NCBI GenBank assembly: GCA_012521015.1
Contig: JAAYNE010000121.1
Coordinates: 1-34,709, forward strand
DNA: 34,709 bases
Origin: Clostridiaceae bacterium
Lineage (GTDB): Bacteria; Bacillota; Clostridia; Saccharofermentanales; DTU023
Direction: 5' to 3'
Positions 27,335 to 34,709 of this stretch are shown one piece after another. The notes under the pieces were generated by a model. The model was not told the DNA's origin, did not search any database, and saw only the letters and a program-made list of their open reading frames with translations. The position numbers were made by a program, and so were the translations under genes. Each line of letters opens with the position of its first letter. Position 1 is the first letter of the stretch.

Positions 27335-27520
27335 ATGCGTGATTGGTTAAAAGAACTACGATTAGTATCAGGCTATACTCAGACCGATATTGCCAATTCA
27401 TTGAGAATTTCACGTTCTTACTATACGCAAATTGAGTTGGGGAATAGAAATCCTTCTCCTAAAGTAGCAATTGAATTAGGTAAATTATTAGATTTTGAAT
27501 GGACTCGATTTTTTGAATGA
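27335..27520 (+). CDS. Small XRE-family HTH protein (61 aa)
   Basis: MRDWLKELRLVSGYTQTDIANSLRISRSYYTQIELGNRNPSPKVAIELGKLLDFEWTRFFE; SD aaggag before ATG 27335. Confidence 0.88.
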   Translation: MRDWLKELRLVSGYTQTDIANSLRISRSYYTQIELGNRNPSPKVAIELGKLLDFEWTRFFE

Positions 27521-27636
27521 GAGCTGCAGATTCTACTTAATAACAAATTTTTGCAAATTATAGAATAACAGCTGCAGTATTCCGTTTATCGATAAATGTT
27601 TGCTAGCTTAATTTCACAATTGTTCATTTTTGTATC

Positions 27637-27697
27637 TTGAAGATGCTTGTCAGAATGCTATAATAGTTTTAAAAATCAAAGAAAGTCAAAGTCAAAA
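27637..27697 (+). promoter_or_regulatory. ctsR promoter with CtsR box
   Basis: -35 TTGAAG (27637-27642), 16-nt spacer, -10 TATAAT (27659-27664). CtsR heptads AATCAAA (27674-27680)-GAA-AGTCAAA (27684-27690), plus an abutting GTCAAAA (27691-27697). Confidence 0.85.
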
Positions 27698-27738
27698 TAT
27701 GAAATAATCAAATACCAAGATAGTAAGGGAGTGGGTTA

Positions 27739-28221
27739 ATGTCAAAGATAAGTGATGCAATAGAAGCAATTTTAAAGCAAATGTTGGATGAGAATGAAGG
27801 AATTGCAGAATTTACTCGCAATGAATTGGCAGAAAAAATGAATTGTGTACCTTCACAAATAACCTATGTTCTCCAGACCCGATTTACCAACGGTATGGGC
27901 TATCTCAAAGAAAGTAAGCGTGGAGGTGGAGGCTCGATAACTATCAGAAGAGTGGAGTTTTCTTCACCTAAACAACAACTAGCTCAGCAAATTCAATCTG
28001 TACCAAAAAGTCTCAGTCAACAAAAGGCATATTTAATTTTGGATAATTTGAGTGAACAAGAAGTCATTGATGAGAGAATTTCAAAAATAGTCAAATCTGC
28101 AGTCTCGCATCAAGCTTTACATAAAGTGCCGAATCTGATTGTCGATCAAGTCCGTTCAGATGTTTTTGTAAATATCTTATTAGTACTTTATCAACAAAAA
28201 TATGCAGGAGGAAAAAATTAA
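27739..28221 (+). CDS. ctsR: Transcriptional repressor CtsR
   Basis: ISDAIEAILKQML...FTRNELAEKMNCVPSQITYVLQTRFTNGMGYLKESKRGGGGSITIRRV; first gene of ctsR-mcsA-mcsB-clpC. Confidence 0.95.
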   Translation: MSKISDAIEAILKQMLDENEGIAEFTRNELAEKMNCVPSQITYVLQTRFTNGMGYLKESKRGGGGSITIRRVEFSSPKQQLAQQIQSVPKSLSQQKAYLILDNLSEQEVIDERISKIVKSAVSHQALHKVPNLIVDQVRSDVFVNILLVLYQQKYAGGKN

Positions 28222-28790
28222 TGTTATGTGAAAAATGTCTGAAAAATGAAGCTAATATTTCGGTTAAAACGATGATTAATGGTGTTGCGAAAACCTATCA
28301 ACTCTGCTCCGAATGTGCGCAAAAACAGGGACTATTCCAACCAGGATTTGGCTTTGAGAGTTTTCCGATGTCCAATTATTTAGGTCAAGCTTTATTTAAT
28401 TTTCCTTTTGGTTCATTAAGCAACCAACCGAAAACTATCGGAACCAAAATAGATAAGTCCGTATGTTGTCCAGCCTGCGGTCAGGAATTTGCCGATTTCA
28501 GAAAAAGCGGTCTATTTGGTTGTCCAGAATGTTATTCAACATTTCATGATGTAATTTGCTCAATGTTGGATCAAATTCATGGTGGGCATATTCATAATGT
28601 TACTCAAATTGTACCGCATAATATAGAAGTCGATAAATCGGAACCACTTACGGAGATTGAACAATTAAAATCTGAGTTAAAAGAGAAAATTCAATTGGAG
28701 CAATATGAAGAAGCTGCTGTAATTAGGGATAAAATTAAAGAATTGACTGCTGCCGAAAATAGTGATCCGGCAAATGATATTGAATCTTAA
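28221..28790 (+). CDS. mcsA: McsA, zinc-finger and UVR-motif activator of McsB
   Basis: CEKC...CSEC...CPACG...CPEC motifs; C-terminal LKEKIQLEQYEEAAVIRDKIKEL. Confidence 0.93.
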   Translation: MLCEKCLKNEANISVKTMINGVAKTYQLCSECAQKQGLFQPGFGFESFPMSNYLGQALFNFPFGSLSNQPKTIGTKIDKSVCCPACGQEFADFRKSGLFGCPECYSTFHDVICSMLDQIHGGHIHNVTQIVPHNIEVDKSEPLTEIEQLKSELKEKIQLEQYEEAAVIRDKIKELTAAENSDPANDIES

Positions 28791-28817
28791 ATTGAACCTG
28801 AAGGAGAAGAAAAAAAT

Positions 28818-29852
28818 ATGAGTTGGTACGAAGAACACGGAGCTGATCAGGACGTAGTAATCAGTACGAGAGTACGTTTTGCCCGCAATATTAAAGGTTA
28901 TAAATTTCCCCATTTGCTAAATAATACAAAAACTGCCGAGTTGACCAATGAAGTTGTTACAGCTGTGCAAAGGCTTGATCCAAAATCTTTTCACTTGGTT
29001 GAATTGAATAGTATGAATTTGATCGATAAACAGAGTTTAGCGGAAAGACATTTAATTAGCCCACAATTGATTAATTCTAAACAGAATAAATCCTTGTTAA
29101 TAAATAAGAATGAAGATTTGAGTGTACTGATTCTGGATGAAGATCATTTAAGAATTCAAGCTATTAAAGCCGGTTTTAGTCCGGATCAGGCTTTTAAGCA
29201 AGCCAAAAATTTAGCTGTTGCCTTGGAAAGTGTTTTGGAAATAGCTTGCGATCAGGAATTCGGTTACTTGACAGCCTGTCCCACCAATGTAGGAACCGGA
29301 CTTAGGATTTCTGCTCTCTTACATGTTCCGGGTTTGGAACATTTGAATCAATTAAAGTATATGATCGAATCTTTGCGCAGATCGGGCTTTACAGTTAGAG
29401 GTTATTATGGTGAAGGCAGTTCCGAACAAGGTCAAATGTTGCAAATTTCAAATCAAATTACATTAGGCAAGACGGATCAGGATTTAGTCAATCAGTTTAA
29501 AACGATACTTAGTGTTTTTATTAAACAAGAACGTGAAGCAAGAAAAAACTGGTATGAAAATGAGCAAATAAAATTGCAAGATAAAATTTATCGCTCTAAG
29601 GCAATTTTAAGTAATGCATATTTAATTGGACATGAAGAGGCATTTAATTGTTTGAGTGATATACGTTTAGGTCGTGCTTTAGGTTTTGCCGGATTTCCGG
29701 ACTATACTGATATTTTAACTCTGATTTATTTAATCGGTGTAGGATCAATTCAGAAAAAAGAAGGGCAAATCATAAATAGTGAACAAAGAGATATTGCCAG
29801 AGCTAAATTAATAAAAAATTATTTTGCTGATGTTACTAATAATAAAGAATAA
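28818..29852 (+). CDS. mcsB: Protein arginine kinase McsB
   Basis: VVISTRVRFARNIKGYKFP, LDEDHLRIQAI, FGYLTACPTNVGTGLRISALLHVPGL, RGYYGEGSSEQGQMLQISNQITLG. Confidence 0.95.
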   Translation: MSWYEEHGADQDVVISTRVRFARNIKGYKFPHLLNNTKTAELTNEVVTAVQRLDPKSFHLVELNSMNLIDKQSLAERHLISPQLINSKQNKSLLINKNEDLSVLILDEDHLRIQAIKAGFSPDQAFKQAKNLAVALESVLEIACDQEFGYLTACPTNVGTGLRISALLHVPGLEHLNQLKYMIESLRRSGFTVRGYYGEGSSEQGQMLQISNQITLGKTDQDLVNQFKTILSVFIKQEREARKNWYENEQIKLQDKIYRSKAILSNAYLIGHEEAFNCLSDIRLGRALGFAGFPDYTDILTLIYLIGVGSIQKKEGQIINSEQRDIARAKLIKNYFADVTNNKE

Positions 29853-29939
29853 TAACTTTTGATTAAAAACTTTAAAATGATTTGAAAACAACTGTGAGAA
29901 TTAATAAATTAATAATTATTGAAAATGGAGGAAATAGAT

Positions 29940-32495
29940 ATGATGATAAAATTATCCGAACGTTCCGGTAAAGTGCTTACTGAAGCATATAAAACAGCAA
30001 GATCTTACGGTATAGATTATATTGGAACGGAGTATTTGTTAAAAGGAATTCTGGTAGAAGGTGGCAAAGCCGGTCAAATTTTGAATAAGTATAATTTAAC
30101 TGTCGAGAATATAACAGAAGTCTTGAATCAATTTAATAAACAAGAACCGAAGGATTTCTCTGTTGATAGCAATGTCAGTGGTGATCAGATTTACCAAATG
30201 ATGACACCCAGAACTAAACAGGTTCTAAATTTGGCTGCGAGAGAGGCAAATGTACGAAATGTACCTGCAGTTGAACCTGAGCATCTATTATTAGGAATTT
30301 TAAGAGAAGGTGATAGTGTTGCAGTCAGAATTCTCCGTAGTGCGAATATCAGTATCCAAAAACTTTATGCCGAGATAATTCAAAGTTTTGGTGGTTCTTT
30401 CTTCGACAGCCTTTTTGGTCAGCTGGCAAATAGTCCTGAGGGACCGGATTTGGCTGGTAAAAGCAGCTCGTCCGGACAAGCCGGACCAAAAAACAGTTCT
30501 ACGCCGACTTTGGATCAATTCGGCATTGATTTTACTGAGGTGGCAAGAAATGACGGATTTGATCCGATTATCGGTCGTGATGAAGAGATTATGCGCTCAA
30601 TGCAAATTCTTTGCCGCAGAACTAAAAACAATCCGGTACTGATCGGTGAACCCGGTGTAGGAAAAACTGCTATTGCAGAAGGCTTAGCTCAAAAAATTGC
30701 TGCAGATGATGTACCTGATCTTTTGAAAAACAAACGGCTCTTTTCGCTTGATCTTACCGGTATGCTGGCAGGTGCAAAATACAGGGGTGAATTTGAAGAA
30801 CGTCTGAAGAACGGCATCGATGAGGCGGCAAAAGCTGGTAATGTAATTTTATTTATTGATGAATTGCATACTATCATTGGTGCAGGAGCATCCGAAGGTG
30901 CTATGGATGCTTCAAACATCTTGAAACCGATGCTGGCAAGAGGTGAAATGCAGGTAATTGGCGCAACGACAATTGATGAATATCGAAAGAATATAGAAAA
31001 AGATGCTGCTTTAGCCAGAAGATTCCAGCCTGTGATGATTGATGAACCGAGTGAAGAAGAATCAGTCCGTATCTTGAGTGGTTTAAGAAAAAAATATGAG
31101 GATCATCATAAAGTTGTAATTACTGATGAAGCAATTGAAGAAGCGGTTAAATTGTCCAGTCGTTACATTACGGATCGATTTTTACCGGATAAGGCAATTG
31201 ACTTGATTGATGAAGCTTCATCGAAAATCAGGATGAGTATTTCGGAAGAACCGCAAGATTTGAAAGATAAAGAGGAAGCATTAGCAAAAATTATTCAGGA
31301 AAAAGAAACAGCGGTAGAAAAAGAAGAATTTGAACAAGCTGCGAAACTCCTGCAAGAAGAAAATAAATTAATAGCAGAGATTGATGCAGTAAAGACTGAA
31401 CAAAATGATAATGAAACGAAAGAACGTCCTGAAATTAAAGTTGACGATATTGCGGAAATCGTTGCTTCTTGGACCGGAATTCCAGTAATGAAGTTGACTG
31501 AGGATGATCATGAAAAAATGAAAAATCTGGAAGCTGAACTCAAAAAACGGGTAATTGGTCAAGATGAGGCGGTAGCTGCAGTTGCTAAGGCAATTCGCAG
31601 AGGCAGGCTGGGCTTGAAAAATCCGAATCGTCCGACAGGATCTTTCGTTTTCTTGGGTACAACCGGTGTCGGTAAAACCGAATTGGCAAAAGCTCTGGCA
31701 GATACAATGTTCGGTGATGAAAATGCAATGGTCAGAATTGATATGTCTGAGTACATGGAAAAATTTGATGTTTCAAAACTGATTGGATCTCCTCCGGGTT
31801 ATGTTGGTTATGAAGAAGGCGGACAGCTAACTGAAAAAGTAAGGAGAAGACCATATACAGTTATTTTATTTGATGAAATTGAAAAAGCTCATCCGGATGT
31901 GTTTAATGTTTTACTACAAGTTTTGGAAGACGGTCGTTTAACAGATGGTCAAGGTCGCACAGTCGATTTCAAAAATACTATAATTATCATGACATCGAAT
32001 ATCGGAGCACGTCTTTTAACTTCAAGCAGTGGCGGAAAGATTGGTTTTGCAGCACCGGTAAATGATGAGCAAGAGGATAATTCTCAAATTGATGAAAATT
32101 TATATGGCGGCAGAAGCTATGAAGAAGCCAAAGAATTAATTATGAAGGAAGTAAAAAACACTTTCCCCCCTGAATTCCTGAACAGAATTGATGAAATGAT
32201 TTTCTTTACGATGTTGTCGCAAGAAGCATTATTGCAAATTGTGAATATTATGCTGGCCCAACTTGAAAAGAGAATTGCCGATATCGGCATCCAAATTGAA
32301 GTCACCGATCAGACAAAAAATTGGCTGGTCAAGAACGGCTATGAACCGCAATATGGTGCCAGACCGTTACGTCGTTTGATTCAATCTGCAATTGAGGATA
32401 AATTCTCGGAGGCGATGCTGGATGATATCATTGCAGAAGGTGATACGGCTTTAATAGATGTACTGGATGACCAAATTGTAATCAGTAAAAAATAA
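29940..32495 (+). CDS. clpC: ATP-dependent Clp protease ATP-binding subunit ClpC
   Basis: Two AAA+ modules (GEPGVGKTAIAEGLA; GTTGVGKTELAKALA), double Clp_N region, UVR-type EEFEQAAKLLQEENKL. Preferred start ATG 29940 with SD ggagg. Confidence 0.96.
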   Translation: MMIKLSERSGKVLTEAYKTARSYGIDYIGTEYLLKGILVEGGKAGQILNKYNLTVENITEVLNQFNKQEPKDFSVDSNVSGDQIYQMMTPRTKQVLNLAAREANVRNVPAVEPEHLLLGILREGDSVAVRILRSANISIQKLYAEIIQSFGGSFFDSLFGQLANSPEGPDLAGKSSSSGQAGPKNSSTPTLDQFGIDFTEVARNDGFDPIIGRDEEIMRSMQILCRRTKNNPVLIGEPGVGKTAIAEGLAQKIAADDVPDLLKNKRLFSLDLTGMLAGAKYRGEFEERLKNGIDEAAKAGNVILFIDELHTIIGAGASEGAMDASNILKPMLARGEMQVIGATTIDEYRKNIEKDAALARRFQPVMIDEPSEEESVRILSGLRKKYEDHHKVVITDEAIEEAVKLSSRYITDRFLPDKAIDLIDEASSKIRMSISEEPQDLKDKEEALAKIIQEKETAVEKEEFEQAAKLLQEENKLIAEIDAVKTEQNDNETKERPEIKVDDIAEIVASWTGIPVMKLTEDDHEKMKNLEAELKKRVIGQDEAVAAVAKAIRRGRLGLKNPNRPTGSFVFLGTTGVGKTELAKALADTMFGDENAMVRIDMSEYMEKFDVSKLIGSPPGYVGYEEGGQLTEKVRRRPYTVILFDEIEKAHPDVFNVLLQVLEDGRLTDGQGRTVDFKNTIIIMTSNIGARLLTSSSGGKIGFAAPVNDEQEDNSQIDENLYGGRSYEEAKELIMKEVKNTFPPEFLNRIDEMIFFTMLSQEALLQIVNIMLAQLEKRIADIGIQIEVTDQTKNWLVKNGYEPQYGARPLRRLIQSAIEDKFSEAMLDDIIAEGDTALIDVLDDQIVISKK

Positions 32496-32570
32496 TGTAA
32501 AACAAAGCTATAAAATCATAGAATTGTTAAATCTAAGTATATTTTATGATTTATATAAGAAAACCGAATT

Positions 32571-32628
32571 TGTCTCAAAAATTTGAGTTCTGCAAATTTC
32601 GAATTGCTGAATTTCGATTTTTGAGACA
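32571..32628 (+). repeat. Intergenic palindromic repeat, copy B (58 bp), 3' of clpC
   Basis: TGTCTCAAAA-38nt-TTTTGAGACA, perfect 10-bp terminal inverted repeat; interior related to copy A. Confidence 0.7.
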
Positions 32629-33021
32629 TTTTCTTATTTCTAAATCGAATTCATTTATTAACAATACAAGTTATAAGTGATATTGAAATTAATATTTCAT
32701 AGGTCAGAAAATCCTAAAACATAATGGTAAATGTTGTCAATGAAAAGATTTTGTTTTTATATTTTCTTAAATTTAATTGAACCTTATTGACCTGAAATAA
32801 TGTTTATTTTATTATTAGGATATAAAATATTTAAACACCATTATATTAATTGCAACTCAACGAACTTAATTTTTTGAGGAACGAAAACGATCAAGAACGA
32901 TCGAACAATCAAAATTATCAAAATTTTCGACCTATCGAAACAATTGCAAAAACCGTTCAACAAAATCCCATTCAAAAATTCAAAATTAAATAATCCAAGC
33001 ATCAGGATAAAGGAGAAGCCT

Positions 33022-34709
33022 ATGAAGGAGAAATTGTACTTGAGAATTCAGGCATTCGTCCTGGTATTGTTACTCACATTAACCACTTTAGTCATATCCC
33101 CTGAACAGGCTCTGGCTGATACGGAAGTTGTTGCAGGTGAAGAAACGCCGGAAGTTACTTCAGGCGAAGAAGCGATACCGACTATAAACGATACAGAAGA
33201 TCAAAATGATTCAGAACAATCAAACAATATAGAAAAATCGGATACCGGTACTGATATCACAGATGAATCACAGGAGAAGACAGTAGAATCGACGGTTGAA
33301 ACGGAACAAGTGGAGGAAGAAGCTGTTTCAGATAAGCAAGACGAACAAGATGCAGATACTGCGATGACGGATCACGCTGAACGCGATATAGGCGCTAGAG
33401 TCGTCTATACACCGGAGGAAGATTTTAACTTTGATTCTGCGACAGGAACTATCAGGTTTTACATTGGATCGGACAAAGTTGTCAACATTCCGCCTTATAT
33501 AAAAGGAGTAAAAGTTGAGCATATCGGAGAAGGGGCCTTTAGGTACCTGCATATAACAAGTGTCACAATACCGAACAGTGTTAAAACTATCGGAGATCAT
33601 GCGTTTATTATGAACAAACTCACGAGCGTCACGATACCGGACAGTGTCATTGAGATTAAAGACGTTGCGTTTCAAGACAACAAACTTACGAGTGTTACGA
33701 TACCGAACAGTGTCACAGAGATAGGAGAGCGGGCATTTTATAACAATCAACTTAAGAGTGTAACAATATCTGGCAATGTTACCTACATAAAAGACTCATC
33801 CTTTAGAAAAAATCAGCTCACGAGTGTCACGATACCGAACAGCGTCAAAAAGATAGGGAAAATGGCATTTGCTGAAAACCAACTCGCAAGTGTTACGATA
33901 CCGAACAGTGTCATGATCATTACTTATGCTGCATTTTATCAGAACAAACTGACAAATATTACGATTCCTGAAAGTGTCAGGAGTATCGGAATAAGAGCTT
34001 TTTCGTATAATCAGGCAAGCTGGGCTTCAATCCCTGACAGTATTAATTACATTTTAGATTATGATGGAGAATCACTTGTCTATCAACCAACCATCGAAGA
34101 AGTAGGGAAACATTGCTTTAATCCCGAAGTACCTTTAATTGGAAAACGTTACATCAAAGCGAATTATAACATTCGTGAGACACCTAACGGAAAAGTGATT
34201 ACCAAACTTTGGCGCCCGTTATATGTAACCGGCACCAGCACAAGCACTGGTGAATGGCTTGAGTTTAACTATAATGGAGAACAAGCCTATGTTGCAATGA
34301 CTGCAATTACAAAAAATCCACCACCAATGACCGGATATGCTAAACAAACCTTGAACCTAAGAGACGTACCCGGCGGATCGATTATCGGCACAATCCCGAA
34401 AGGTCATAAAGTGAGTGGTATTTTTGTCCGTAATACGGTAGAAACAACATATAACGGTAAAACCGGTTATGTGTCTGCTTCGTTATTGCAAAAGGATCCG
34501 GTCCAGGTAACACGCTATGTTAAGGCAGGTTCGAATATCAGGAGTGCGCCGGGCGGAACAATAATCGAAACCTTAAAGATGCCGATCTTTGTGACCGGAA
34601 CAATTACAGGAAACTATCTCAGATTTACCTATAAAAATCAAACAGCCTATGTGGCAATGAGTTTAACCACGACTCAAAATCCGCCGATTACCGGTTATGC
34701 CAAAAGTGC
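33022..34709 (+). CDS. Secreted BspA-like leucine-rich repeat (LRR_5) protein with bacterial SH3-like domains (3'-truncated by window edge)
   Basis: Open frame from ATG 33022 (SD aggag) to the window end, absent from the ORF track. Signal peptide MKEKLYLRIQAFVLVLLLTLTTLVISPEQALA, acidic Glu/Asp/Thr linker, repeated LTSVTIPNSVxxIGxxAFxxNQ, then SH3-like GYAKQTLNLRDVPGGSIIGTIPKGHKVSGI. Confidence 0.9.
   Translation, partial: MKEKLYLRIQAFVLVLLLTLTTLVISPEQALADTEVVAGEETPEVTSGEEAIPTINDTEDQNDSEQSNNIEKSDTGTDITDESQEKTVESTVETEQVEEEAVSDKQDEQDADTAMTDHAERDIGARVVYTPEEDFNFDSATGTIRFYIGSDKVVNIPPYIKGVKVEHIGEGAFRYLHITSVTIPNSVKTIGDHAFIMNKLTSVTIPDSVIEIKDVAFQDNKLTSVTIPNSVTEIGERAFYNNQLKSVTISGNVTYIKDSSFRKNQLTSVTIPNSVKKIGKMAFAENQLASVTIPNSVMIITYAAFYQNKLTNITIPESVRSIGIRAFSYNQASWASIPDSINYILDYDGESLVYQPTIEEVGKHCFNPEVPLIGKRYIKANYNIRETPNGKVITKLWRPLYVTGTSTSTGEWLEFNYNGEQAYVAMTAITKNPPPMTGYAKQTLNLRDVPGGSIIGTIPKGHKVSGIFVRNTVETTYNGKTGYVSASLLQKDPVQVTRYVKAGSNIRSAPGGTIIETLKMPIFVTGTITGNYLRFTYKNQTAYVAMSLTTTQNPPITGYAKS
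33505..34050 (+). repeat. Tandem LRR repeat, 66-nt (22 aa) period in the central units
   Basis: acgagcgtcacgataccggacagtgtc (33622) and acgagtgttacgataccgaacagtgtc (33688) are 66 nt apart; further units on both sides. Confidence 0.85.
34141..34709 (+). repeat. SH3-like domain array with a 360-nt (120 aa) higher-order period
   Basis: TGYAK linker codons recur at 34330 and 34690; VTGTxTxxxxxLxFxYxxxxAYVAM appears in both units. Confidence 0.7.

Noticed and set aside
21071-32800. Exact 14-mer TTGACCTGAAATAA shared by two intergenic regions (21071-21084 and 32787-32800)
   Set aside because: A 14-mer shared once in 34.7 kb of AT-rich DNA is within chance expectation, and flanks are not similar; at most both contain -35-like TTGACC.
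33328-33750. 140-aa minus-strand ORF with repeated DTVRYRDxREF motifs
   Set aside because: It is the antisense reading of the LRR repeats in the secreted LRR protein, which has a signal peptide, SD and known repeat family on the plus strand.
33505-34050. Regularly spaced 66-nt repeats suggestive of a CRISPR-like array
   Set aside because: The repeats stay in frame, encode LRR_5 units and have no constant-repeat/variable-spacer organisation.
1-34709. Search for tRNA/rRNA genes, intact transposases or integrases, CRISPR arrays, toxin-antitoxin or phage-defence genes
   Set aside because: None recognisable by eye on either strand; the small XRE genes are not accompanied by a toxin-like partner.

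Overview
The window is a 34.7 kb stretch of low-G+C Bacillota (Clostridia-like) chromosome, mostly housekeeping genes. In order it holds: the 3' part of pyruvate phosphate dikinase; a cobalamin riboswitch ahead of the anaerobic RNR genes nrdD-nrdG; a DUF1624-like acyltransferase; hemZ; a polysaccharide deacetylase; rnr-mtaB; ireB-ruvX-DUF1292; a DUF2156/CPBP/giant surface protein cluster; an AlaX-type editing protein; a roughly 1.1 kb decayed intergenic region; hpt with a cytidylate-kinase-like fusion protein; aroE; a membrane protein/metzincin-like pair; two divergent XRE regulators; the ctsR-mcsA-mcsB-clpC operon with a readable CtsR box; and a secreted BspA-like LRR/SH3 protein that runs off the right edge and is missing from the supplied ORF track. 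I see no CRISPR array, tRNA, rRNA or intact transposase. The observations most worth following up are: (1) B12 riboswitch control of a class III RNR, with an RBS-masking hairpin; (2) an intergenic palindromic repeat family with compensatory changes at its ends; (3) a kinase-like/PD-(D/E)XK-like fusion next to hpt; (4) a membrane protein/metzincin gene pair; (5) a giant surface protein with propeller-like, CBM-like and pseudo-glycosidase-like regions. No clearly new multi-gene defence or mobile system can be demonstrated. All product names come from reading motifs by eye, without database searches.
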